Source of the DNA: Deltaproteobacteria bacterium
GTDB lineage: Bacteria; Desulfobacterota; Syntrophia; Syntrophales; UBA5619
Length of the DNA stretch: 18,434 nucleotides
Reading direction: 5' to 3'
Assembly: GCA_026388345.1 (NCBI GenBank)
Contig: JAPLJY010000071.1
Span: forward strand, 1 to 18,434
In this document: one piece after another, positions 8,561-15,257 of the stretch
How positions within the stretch are numbered: the stretch's first letter is position 1
Layout: each line of letters opens with the position of its first letter
Notes under the pieces: model-generated
Databases searched by the model: none
The model's input: the letters and a program-made list of their open reading frames with translations, nothing else
What the model was told of the DNA's origin: nothing
Program-made: the position numbers and the translations under genes

Positions 8561-8730
8561 GATGTGCCTCCTTTTCTTGAAAATATCGGGTTCATTCCGT
8601 TCTTGTGTGCTTTCTGATTGGGAAAGGTATGTCTCTACAAGATGACCTCTCTCTTGCACCTACGAAGCAACAAGCACGGTGATGAAATATTTTGAGGATT
8701 TGCAATTGTAATGATTTTTATAGCTAATAT

Positions 8731-9291
8731 TTACAATTTATCATGAAAATCCTTTGGAGAAATAATCTTCATCTTCTCATCGCTCAATTGGGCTGAAAGA
8801 GTCTTATTACGGAGAAGTTTGCCATCCATAGTAAGAAAAATGTCTGCTCCGGCTTTTATTGCTGAATCAATATGAATAAAATCACCAAATTTTTCACGCC
8901 TTATTTTTTTTATATCATTTGCACACTTGATCCTTTTCGCGACAATTTTTCGTGCACCAGATGATTGTGCTTTCCCAATCTCCGGAAAGTTTTCGATTGG
9001 CAGTTCTTGATCATGATCTACCATGCAAATACTAATACCAAAAGATGGGACTTTTTTAACATTGTATTTACTTATAAATTGATCAATTGATCTTTCTTTA
9101 TCAGAAGATCTTTCGAGATCATTCATTGCTGAAATCATAAATTCGACACTTAATTCAGAAGCCTTATCTAAAATTTTGCCTATAGCATGTAAATTCTCAA
9201 GATTGGATTTTGTATAACCCACAGATGAACATCCTCTTATTTTAAATTTTATCCATTCGTCAATAATACATTGATCTAAATAAATCTTCAT
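8731..9291 (-). CDS. PIN-like domain protein (putative ribonuclease)
   Basis: A 186-residue AT-rich gene. The start MKIYLDQCIIDEW carries the first PIN acidic residue (Asp6). The ending KFGDFIHIDSAIKAGADIFL, then TMDGKLLRN and MKIISPKDF, matches the usual PIN C-terminus 'aDalHlAtAlxxgadyflTxDkxLl...ikvvsPxef', with Asp137, His140 and Asp156. Glu60 in SAMNDLE is a candidate middle acid. PIN domains are usually metal-dependent ribonucleases and often toxins. No small antitoxin gene is adjacent. Instead the gene begins 5 bases after the stop of a TPR-protein gene, with no clear ribosome binding site, which suggests translational coupling. The PIN assignment is by motif; the target RNA and any inhibitor are unknown. 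Confidence 0.7.
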   Translation of the reverse strand: MKIYLDQCIIDEWIKFKIRGCSSVGYTKSNLENLHAIGKILDKASELSVEFMISAMNDLERSSDKERSIDQFISKYNVKKVPSFGISICMVDHDQELPIENFPEIGKAQSSGARKIVAKRIKCANDIKKIRREKFGDFIHIDSAIKAGADIFLTMDGKLLRNKTLSAQLSDEKMKIISPKDFHDKL

Positions 9292-9296
9292 TTGAA

Positions 9297-10541
9297 CTAC
9301 TTAATCCTTATCTTTCTTAATAAATCTGGCGCATTCTTGTCACCCATTCGTGCTGCTGTTTCCAAGTCATCAATTGCTTTGTCATGTTGATTTAAATTCT
9401 CATATATATCAGATCGCAAGCAGTATGTATTAGTATCTGTCGGATTAAGTTCAATAGCCTTGCTATAATCTATCAATGCCTCTTTCAATGCTTCTTCGTC
9501 ACAACACACAGCTTTATATTTATAACCTTTCGCGTGATAAAGAAGTCCTCTTCCTGTGTATGCCTGGGCATTTGATGGATCTAACTCGATAGCCTTATTA
9601 AAATCCTCAAATGCTTTATCTCTTAATTGAAGAATGTGATTCATCTTTCCTCGCTGTACATATGAACCTGCCCATTGAGGATCGAGTTCGATTGCTTTAT
9701 TTATATCTTTAAGGGAGTAATTAAAATTGACTGTTGGATCAATATTGTTCAAGGATAACTGGAATCTACAGGCACTTCGACCAATGTATGCACCGGCATG
9801 GTGTGGATCTAATTCAATAACCTTATCAAAATCGCTTATGGCACCGCCGTAATTATTTAAAAATTTTGCATAGATAGTTCCACGATTGAAGTATGAGGTT
9901 GGCTCGAAAGGGAGAAGTTCTATAGTTTTGCTAAAAAAGAATATTGCCTCTTCATAATTGCCCGATATGGAAGATGCGTATCCTTTCTCAAACAAGTCTG
10001 TAGCGCTCATCTCCTTCACGGCTTTATTATATCTGTCAATCTTCATCTTATCTGTTTTTGTCAATTCTAATTCATTACTCAACCTCTTGATCTCGTTCGA
10101 AAGTTCCTCTGCTTTTTTTCTAATATCCTCTAATTCTTTTGTTTTTTCACGGTCTTTTCTTAAATTATCAAGGGCCGCTATAACACCCTTAGGGTCAGCG
10201 CTTATCTTCGCTCTCAAGTGATATTTCAGATTATTCCCATCCCAGCTTTCATCAACTATTTCGGTTCTAACGATACCTGCCGTCAATATGACAATCTGGT
10301 CTTTAGTTAGTCGAAAATTTTTCACCTCTGTCTTACTCTCAAGATAAGTCCCAAGTTCCTCTAACAGAATTCGCTTAACTTGCTCTAACGCCAATGTCCT
10401 GTAGGATACCTTGCTATCATATTCGCTTGCCTGATAGGTGTATTCCTTGATGAAGGTTTTGATTTCAGCAAATGTGAGAACGGGAATAAATAACAGAAAC
10501 AAAAAAGAAAAAAGGACGACTCTTGCCAGTGTTGATGCCAT
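9297..10541 (-). CDS. Exported coiled-coil TPR-repeat protein
   Basis: The 414-residue product starts at ATG 10541, seven bases after AAGGAG. Residues 1-25 are a signal peptide (ARVVLFSFLFLLFIPVLTFA). Residues about 26-125 form an alpha/beta region I do not recognise. Residues about 126-185 are a charged coiled coil (KTKELEDIRKKAEELSNEIK...). From about 190 to the end there are five or more tetratricopeptide repeats of the form 'YEEAIxxFxKxIELxPxxxxxYxxRG', including KVIELDPHHAGAYIGRSA and KAIELDPSNAQAYTGRG. The architecture points to protein-protein scaffolding in the periplasm or envelope. It is AT-rich like the PIN gene and unlike the heme genes on both sides, so it was probably acquired. 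No lipobox is seen. Its specific role is unknown. Confidence 0.85.
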   Translation of the reverse strand: MASTLARVVLFSFLFLLFIPVLTFAEIKTFIKEYTYQASEYDSKVSYRTLALEQVKRILLEELGTYLESKTEVKNFRLTKDQIVILTAGIVRTEIVDESWDGNNLKYHLRAKISADPKGVIAALDNLRKDREKTKELEDIRKKAEELSNEIKRLSNELELTKTDKMKIDRYNKAVKEMSATDLFEKGYASSISGNYEEAIFFFSKTIELLPFEPTSYFNRGTIYAKFLNNYGGAISDFDKVIELDPHHAGAYIGRSACRFQLSLNNIDPTVNFNYSLKDINKAIELDPQWAGSYVQRGKMNHILQLRDKAFEDFNKAIELDPSNAQAYTGRGLLYHAKGYKYKAVCCDEEALKEALIDYSKAIELNPTDTNTYCLRSDIYENLNQHDKAIDDLETAARMGDKNAPDLLRKIRIK

Positions 10542-10687
10542 AGATTATCTCCTTTTTATAAACCGATGGCATTTTATACATCAACCCTGAATCATCTGCA
10601 ATGTATGTTATCGATTTCCGATTGAAAGGACGCAAGAAATTGCCGGCTTTGGGGAAAAACATTTCAGAGGAAGTTGTCAGGGTAATA

Positions 10688-10900
10688 TTATAAATCGTTT
10701 GGCTCCAAACCAGTATGCTTCGCTATTCTGGTGAGCATGCGGGGTCCAATTTCTTCTCCGTCATGAAAAGCAAATACAAAATCCTGGTATCCCGGACGAG
10801 ACAAGGTACGGTGTGATCCGGACTGACGCTTGATAATCCATCCGATAGAAATAAGTGCCGAAAGTAACTTTTTGGCTTTGACAGATCGCCACTGGGTCAT
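10688..10900 (-). CDS. hicA: HicA-family mRNA interferase toxin
   Basis: The 70-residue product starts at ATG 10900, overlapping the hicB stop by four bases (ATGA), so its translation is coupled to the antitoxin. It has the HicA double-stranded-RNA-binding-like pattern: KLLSALISIGWIIKRQSGSH (GW followed by the catalytic SGSH, His30) and a C-terminal LTRIAKHTGLE helix. HicA toxins cleave mRNA on the ribosome under stress when HicB is degraded. An in-frame codon at 10939 lies inside hicB and is less likely as a start. All expected residues are visible, so the toxin looks intact. Confidence 0.88.
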   Translation of the reverse strand: MTQWRSVKAKKLLSALISIGWIIKRQSGSHRTLSRPGYQDFVFAFHDGEEIGPRMLTRIAKHTGLEPNDL

Positions 10901-11103
10901 ACGGCCGCAAATGCAATGCTGATTGGCATCGGACCACACTCTGCCATTTCAAGGCGTTCTGCCAGAACACGTAAAGCAAGAGTCTCGGCTTTCTTCATTG
11001 CCTCATCGGAAGTTGTTCCGTACGCCATAACTCCATGTAACTCAGGTACTTCGGCAATCCAACGGCCATCTTCTTCACGTTCGTATTCGATGTTATAATG
11101 CAT
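10897..11103 (-). CDS. hicB: HicB-family antitoxin, short form
   Basis: The 68-residue product starts at ATG 11103, six bases after GGAGG. The frame is open to 11145, but that codon has no ribosome binding site. The sequence MHYNIEYEREEDGRWIAEVP, then ELHGVMAYGTTSDEAMKKAE and ALRVLAERL, is the partial RNase-H-like HicB fold. There is no C-terminal ribbon-helix-helix or helix-turn-helix DNA-binding domain, so it is the short class, and autoregulation through this protein alone is uncertain. It precedes hicA with an ATGA overlap (antitoxin first). The pair lies 78 bases after the ahbC stop in the same orientation, so read-through from the heme operon is possible. Confidence 0.88.
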   Translation of the reverse strand: MHYNIEYEREEDGRWIAEVPELHGVMAYGTTSDEAMKKAETLALRVLAERLEMAECGPMPISIAFAAV

Positions 11104-11144
11104 TGCCAACCTCCACATAGGTCGCGATTGTGATCTATGATACA

Positions 11145-11160
11145 TTATTTTCGAGAATAA
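11145..11160. promoter_or_regulatory. Candidate operator palindrome upstream of hicBA
   Basis: TTATTTTCGAGAATAA is a palindrome with one mismatched pair, about 40 bases upstream of the hicB ATG. A weak minus-strand -10-like TATCAT lies just downstream of it (about 11137-11142). The position between promoter elements suits an autoregulatory operator, but this is inferred from symmetry and location only. Confidence 0.3.
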
Positions 11161-11175
11161 CGAAAGAGCGACGTC

Positions 11176-11194
11176 TACCTTTTACCTTTTACCT
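11176..11194. repeat. 7-bp tandem repeat at the ahbC stop codon
   Basis: The heptamer TACCTTT is repeated about 2.7 times. The ahbC TAA (11182-11184) lies inside it. It also marks the change from the GC-rich heme genes to the AT-rich accessory block. Confidence 0.7.
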
Positions 11195-12381
11195 GACCCG
11201 TCGCCGGCGATCTCCGCGTCGGTCAGGAAGCAGGCCGGGTCGGGGGACCAGATCTCCCCCGTCACCGCCTCGGCGCGGGCGCGGAAATTCCCGCCGCAGA
11301 CGGAAAGCCAGCGGCAGGCCGTACAGCGCCCTTGCACGTGCGGCCGCTTGTCTTTGAGTTTCGCCAGCAGCGGATTGTCCATGTCCGTCCAGATCGCGCT
11401 GAACGGGCGTTTCCGGACGTTCCCGAAGGAGATCCCCCGCCAGAACTGGTCGGGATGAACCTCGCCGTCCCAACTGATGCAGCCGATCCCATGGCCGGAG
11501 CTGTTCCCCTCGTTCATCTGCAGGAGTTCCAGGACCTCCGCCGCCCGCTTCGGGTCTTCCCGGAGCAGCCGGAGATATATGTACGGACCGTCGGCGTGGT
11601 TGTCCACGGTGAGGATCTCCTTGCCGATCCCGCGGGCAAAGAGGTCCCGCGTCCGGTCCAGGATCAGGTCCAGGAGCGCACGCGTCTCCGCGTGGGAGAG
11701 GTCCTCCGCCACCAGATTCGAGCCGCGGCCGGAGTAAACGAGGTGGTAGAAGCAGCAGCGCGGGATGTTCTCGGTCTCGAGCAGGTCGAAGATCGCCGGG
11801 ACGTCGGCTGCATTGTGGCGGTTGATCGTGAAGCGGACGCCGACCTTGATCCCCATATCCCGGCAGATCCGGAGCCCCTTCATCGCCGCCGTGAAGGCCC
11901 CGGGGACGCCCCGGAACCGGTCATGCGTCGCCTCGGTCCCGTCGAGGCTCACACCGACATACGAGAGGCCGATCTCACGGAAGATTCGGGCCTTCTCTTC
12001 CGTAATGAGCATCCCGTTTGTCGAGATGACCGCCCGCATGCCGCAGTCAACGGCGAACTGCGCCAGTTCGGGCAGGTCGGCGCGCATCAGCGGCTCGCCG
12101 CCGGAGAAGAGGAGGACCGGCGCGCCGAAGGCGGCCAGGTCCGCGATCATCGTCTTGGCCTCCGCAGTCGTTAGCTCGTCCGGGTAATCGATATTCCGCG
12201 AGCCGGCGTAGCAGTGGATGCATTTCAGGTTGCACCGCCGCGTCATGTTCCAGACGACGACCGGCTTCTTGTCCTTCGAGAACTGGAGCAGGTGGGACGG
12301 GAGCTTGCCCGACTCCCGCCGGTACCGGAGGACGTCCCCCGGCTCCACCGCCCCGCAGTAGAGCTTCGAGATTCCGATCAT
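11182..12381 (-). CDS. ahbC: AhbC 12,18-didecarboxysiroheme deacetylase (radical SAM/SPASM)
   Basis: AhbC removes the two acetate-derived groups of 12,18-didecarboxysiroheme to give iron-coproporphyrin III. The 399-residue product starts at ATG 12381, overlapping the cobA-hemD stop by four bases (ATGA). The N-terminus [20 protein letters not shown] and SHLLQFSKDKKPVVVWNMTR are characteristic of AhbC/NirJ-type proteins. The radical SAM cysteines are in CNLKCIHC (Cys50, Cys54, Cys57), with FSGGEPLMR for SAM binding. A second cluster region at the C-terminus has CISWDGEVHPDQFW, then CTACRWLSVCGGNFRARAEA and PACFL. The cobA-hemD overlap and the ahbD and ahbB genes nearby support the heme role over NirJ of heme d1 synthesis. 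The stop codon lies in a 7-bp tandem repeat (TACCTTT, 11176-11194). Confidence 0.92.
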   Translation of the reverse strand: MIGISKLYCGAVEPGDVLRYRRESGKLPSHLLQFSKDKKPVVVWNMTRRCNLKCIHCYAGSRNIDYPDELTTAEAKTMIADLAAFGAPVLLFSGGEPLMRADLPELAQFAVDCGMRAVISTNGMLITEEKARIFREIGLSYVGVSLDGTEATHDRFRGVPGAFTAAMKGLRICRDMGIKVGVRFTINRHNAADVPAIFDLLETENIPRCCFYHLVYSGRGSNLVAEDLSHAETRALLDLILDRTRDLFARGIGKEILTVDNHADGPYIYLRLLREDPKRAAEVLELLQMNEGNSSGHGIGCISWDGEVHPDQFWRGISFGNVRKRPFSAIWTDMDNPLLAKLKDKRPHVQGRCTACRWLSVCGGNFRARAEAVTGEIWSPDPACFLTDAEIAGDGSGKR

Positions 12382-13913
12382 GCCGTCCCCTTCGCCCCCT
12401 GCCGTTCGAAATAGGCCGCGATCGCATCCACCAGTTCGGGGATCGTGTAGCGCTCCTGGAGGATGTCCACGGTCAGGCCCGCCTTTTTAGCCGCGGCAGC
12501 GGTCACCGGGCCGATCGTCGCGATCCGGACCTTGGACGGAAGACGGAAACCGGGCCCCATGATTTCCAGGAATTGGGTCACTGTCGAAGGGCTCGTGAAG
12601 GTGATCACGTCCACCTTTCCCCCGGCGAAAAGGGGCAGGAGTTCAGCGGCGTCACGGTCCGAACGGAGGGTCCGGTAGACCGCCACGACCTCGACTTCAG
12701 CACCCATTTTCTGGAGGCCTTCGGGGATGACGTCCCGTGCCTCCTCCGCTCGGGGGAGGAGGACCCGGCAACCCCGGAGATTCTCGCCGGCAAAGGCTCG
12801 GACGACCCCCTCCGAGATGAACTCCTCCGGGACGAGATCCACGCGGATTCCCAGCGCCTCGACCGCGGCGGCCGTCGCCGGGCCGATCGTCGCGATCCGG
12901 ATCCCCTTGAGGTCCCGGATGTCCCGGCCCCCTTCCGGGAGTCGCCGGAAGAAAGAGGAGACGCCGTTCGCGCTCGTGAAGACGATCCAGTGGTAGGTTT
13001 CGAGTCGGTTGAGCGCCTGATCGAGCGGCTCCCAGGTCTCGGGCGGGGCAATCCGGATGACCGGGAAAGGGATCACCCGCGCCCCTTCCGCCCGGAGGAG
13101 TTCCGCAAATTCTTCGGCCTGCGCCTCAGGCCGCGTGATGACGATCCCCCGGCCGAAGAGGGGTTTCGTCTCGAACCAGTTCATCGCCTCCCGGAGACCG
13201 ACCACGCCCCCGACGACGAGGATGGAGGGCGGGGCGAAACGGCGCTCGCCGGCCTTCCGGGCAATGTCCCCGAGGGTCCCGGTCAGCGTCTCCTGCTCCG
13301 GCGTCGTCCCCCGGCGGATCAGCGCCGCCGGCGTCGCCGCGTCTTTCCCGCAGCGGATCAGGTTCTCTGCGATCGCCGCGAGGTTCTTCACCCCCATCAG
13401 AAAGACGAGGGTTCCGATCCCGGCAAGCGCCGGCCAATCCATGTCGCTTTTTCCCTTCGTCGGATCCTCGTGGCCCGTGACAAATGCGACGGTCGAGGTG
13501 TGGCTCCGGTGGGTGAGCGGGATCCCCGCATAGGCGGGAACCGCGATGGCGGACGTCACGCCGGGAACGACCTCGAAGGGAATGCCGGCCTCCCGGAGGA
13601 CCTCCGCCTCCTCGCCGCCGCGGCCGAAGATGAAGGGGTCGCCGCCCTTCAACCTGGCCACCACCGCCCCCCGCCCGGCCTCCTCGACGAGGCGCCGGTT
13701 TATCTCATCCTGGGAAAGGGCGTGATCGCCCCCCTGCTTGCCGGCGTAGATCCGGAGGGCCTTTTCTCCGGCGTGGCGCAAGATCTCTGGGTTGACCAGA
13801 TGGTCGTAAATGATCACCTCCGCCTCCCGGATGCACTCCGCCCCGCGGAGGGTGATCAGACCCGGATCGCCGGGCCCGGCGCCGATGATGTAAACCCTGC
13901 CCTGTTTTATCAT
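12378..13913 (-). CDS. cobA-hemD: Fused uroporphyrinogen-III C-methyltransferase (CobA) and uroporphyrinogen-III synthase (HemD)
   Basis: A 511-residue bifunctional enzyme starting at ATG 13913 behind AGGGA. Residues 1-250 are the SAM-dependent methyltransferase (SUMT): [18 protein letters not shown] near the start, [18 protein letters not shown] at about 88, then [13 protein letters not shown] and LVFLMGVKN. It converts uroporphyrinogen III to precorrin-2. Residues about 260-511 are HemD, which closes and inverts ring D of hydroxymethylbilane: [60 protein letters not shown] and a second [15 protein letters not shown]. CobA-HemD fusions are known in Desulfovibrio-like bacteria and clostridia. 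The fusion sends uroporphyrinogen III towards siroheme, as expected where heme comes from siroheme. It overlaps ahbC by four bases. A 241-base repeat-filled gap separates it from hemC. Confidence 0.95.
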   Translation of the reverse strand: MIKQGRVYIIGAGPGDPGLITLRGAECIREAEVIIYDHLVNPEILRHAGEKALRIYAGKQGGDHALSQDEINRRLVEEAGRGAVVARLKGGDPFIFGRGGEEAEVLREAGIPFEVVPGVTSAIAVPAYAGIPLTHRSHTSTVAFVTGHEDPTKGKSDMDWPALAGIGTLVFLMGVKNLAAIAENLIRCGKDAATPAALIRRGTTPEQETLTGTLGDIARKAGERRFAPPSILVVGGVVGLREAMNWFETKPLFGRGIVITRPEAQAEEFAELLRAEGARVIPFPVIRIAPPETWEPLDQALNRLETYHWIVFTSANGVSSFFRRLPEGGRDIRDLKGIRIATIGPATAAAVEALGIRVDLVPEEFISEGVVRAFAGENLRGCRVLLPRAEEARDVIPEGLQKMGAEVEVVAVYRTLRSDRDAAELLPLFAGGKVDVITFTSPSTVTQFLEIMGPGFRLPSKVRIATIGPVTAAAAKKAGLTVDILQERYTIPELVDAIAAYFERQGAKGTA

Positions 13914-13940
13914 AAATAATTCCCTAAGTTACGTACTTTG

Positions 13941-14104
13941 GAAATCTGATCCCGGAAGCGCGCATTGGAGATTTCTCGGGGTTCCCTGACCCCGCAGCAT
14001 AGTGTCCGCAAAGACGACTGTTTGAGCGCGAAGCGCGAGTTTCGTCTTTGCAGCTTTGGAATAGGGGGACACGATGCGGCATCGTGTCCCCCTATTCCAA
14101 AGCT
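13941..14104. repeat. Stacked inverted repeats in the hemC/cobA-hemD gap
   Basis: Three hairpin-forming units follow one another. The first has 7-bp arms GAAATCT/AGATTTC (13941-13947, 13969-13975). The second has 10-bp arms GCAAAGACGA/TCGTCTTTGC (14008-14017, 14042-14051) with an inner GCGCGAAGCGC hairpin. The third is a perfect 53-bp palindrome (14052-14104, arms 26 bp, centre 14078) whose core arm is GGGGACACGATGC. That 13-base arm and its inverse recur at 15120-15150. No T-run follows on either strand, so these look like REP-type elements more than terminators. There is no gene in this 241-base gap. Confidence 0.85.
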
Positions 14105-14154
14105 TGCGGAGGGATCACGATTTTCAGAGGCCCCACATCCTCTCCTTCCGATCG

Positions 14155-15108
14155 TTACGCCGGCCCATTGCAGACCTCATCGAGCAGCGCCCGGCCGCCA
14201 TTCGCCAGGATCCGCACCGCCAGACCTGCTCCGAGCGCAGCGAACGCCGCGGCGGGCCCCGTCACCCGATCACGGACGACCACCCGTCCGTCGAGGCTCC
14301 CGACCAGCCCTTCCAAGACGATCTCACCGCCGCTCTTCTTCGCAAAACCGGCAATCGGAAGCTGGCAACCGCCCCCCAGTCCCTTCAGGAACGCCCTCTC
14401 GGCGCCGACCTCGCAGAAGGTCACAGAATCGTTGAGGAAGGCTACCGCATCGCGGCAACGGGCATCGCCCCGCCGGGTCTCGATGCCGAGGGCTCCTTGG
14501 CCGACGGCCGGGAGCATAACCTCCACGGGGAGAAACTGTGAAACCCGTGCAACCCACCCCATCCGCCGGAGCCCCGCCGCGGCGACGATCACGCCGTCGA
14601 GCCCCTCGGTCTCTAACTTCCGGATCCGCGTGTCGAGGTTACCCCGCAGGGGAACGATCTCCAGCCCCGGCATCCGGTTCCGGAGCTGGACCCCCCGCCT
14701 CAGCGAGCCGGTCCCGATCCGCGCCCCGCGGGGCATCTCGTCCAACTTCGTTTCCCCGCGCGAGATCAGGACATCCCGGGGATCCTCCCGGAGCGGCATG
14801 ACCGCGATTTCCAGCGCCTCCGGCAGCTCGGCGGGGACGTCCTTCATGCTGTGGACGGCCATATCGATGTCACCCCGGAGGAGCGCCTCCTCGATCTCCT
14901 TGATGAAGACCCCTTTCCCGCCGATTTGGGCCAGGGGAACGTCCTGCAGAATATCTCCCTTCGTCCGGATGGTGACAAGCTCCACGACAAACCCGGGATG
15001 GCGTTCCCGGATCCGGACCGCGATCCACGCAGACTGCGTCAGCGCCAGGGCGCTCCCCCTCGTTCCGATCCTGAGTATCTTCTGAATGGTATCCCCCTTG
15101 TCCCCCAC
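14155..15108 (-). CDS. hemC: Hydroxymethylbilane synthase (porphobilinogen deaminase)
   Basis: HemC polymerises four porphobilinogens into hydroxymethylbilane on a dipyrromethane cofactor. LRIGTRGSALALTQSAWIAV is at the N-terminus, the catalytic Asp is in DIDMAVHSMKDVPAELP, and the cofactor-binding Cys is in LGGGCQLPIAGFA. The coordinates use GTG 15108 (317 residues), the nearest conventional start. A better fit may be ATT 15087 (310 residues), which lies 5 bases after AAGGGGG, gives the usual short N-terminus (xQKILRIGTRGS) and puts the cofactor Cys at 241, against 242 in E. coli. A TTG at 15150 would lie inside a palindromic repeat and is unlikely. hemC sits between two copies of that repeat and is separated from hemA by about 150 bases. 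Confidence 0.95.
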   Translation of the reverse strand: MGDKGDTIQKILRIGTRGSALALTQSAWIAVRIRERHPGFVVELVTIRTKGDILQDVPLAQIGGKGVFIKEIEEALLRGDIDMAVHSMKDVPAELPEALEIAVMPLREDPRDVLISRGETKLDEMPRGARIGTGSLRRGVQLRNRMPGLEIVPLRGNLDTRIRKLETEGLDGVIVAAAGLRRMGWVARVSQFLPVEVMLPAVGQGALGIETRRGDARCRDAVAFLNDSVTFCEVGAERAFLKGLGGGCQLPIAGFAKKSGGEIVLEGLVGSLDGRVVVRDRVTGPAAAFAALGAGLAVRILANGGRALLDEVCNGPA

Positions 15109-15119
15109 TCTACCGCTTT

Positions 15120-15150
15120 TTGGGGACACGATGCGGCATCGTGTCCCCAA
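15120..15150. repeat. 31-bp perfect palindrome, second copy of the GGGGACACGATGC element
   Basis: The arms at 15120-15134 and 15136-15150 are exact inverse complements around G15135. The 27-bp core is identical to the centre of the 53-bp palindrome at 14052-14104. It lies in the hemA-hemC gap just upstream of hemC, so hemC is bracketed by two copies about 1 kb apart. Confidence 0.85.
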
Positions 15151-15228
15151 CCGTCACAGATGCAAGGCCCCCGAAATCCTTAAACCGTGAGGCGTACTGA
15201 CGGGTACGTTGAACGGAGAAGGATGAGG

Positions 15229-15251
15229 GAAACGCTGCAGATGAGCGTTTC
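15229..15251. repeat. Hairpin after the hemA stop
   Basis: GAAACGCT and AGCGTTTC form a perfect 8-bp stem around a 7-base loop, ending 6 bases past the hemA stop codon (15258). No T-run follows on the minus strand, so it is at most a weak terminator or an mRNA 3'-end stabiliser. It may be the left end of a longer dispersed element that finishes with the palindrome at 15120-15150. Confidence 0.45.
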
Positions 15252-15257
15252 AGCCTT

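Noticed and set aside
13965..14541. Plus-strand ORFs over the hemC end and repeat gap
   Set aside because: They read through palindromic repeats and antisense to hemC, without motifs.
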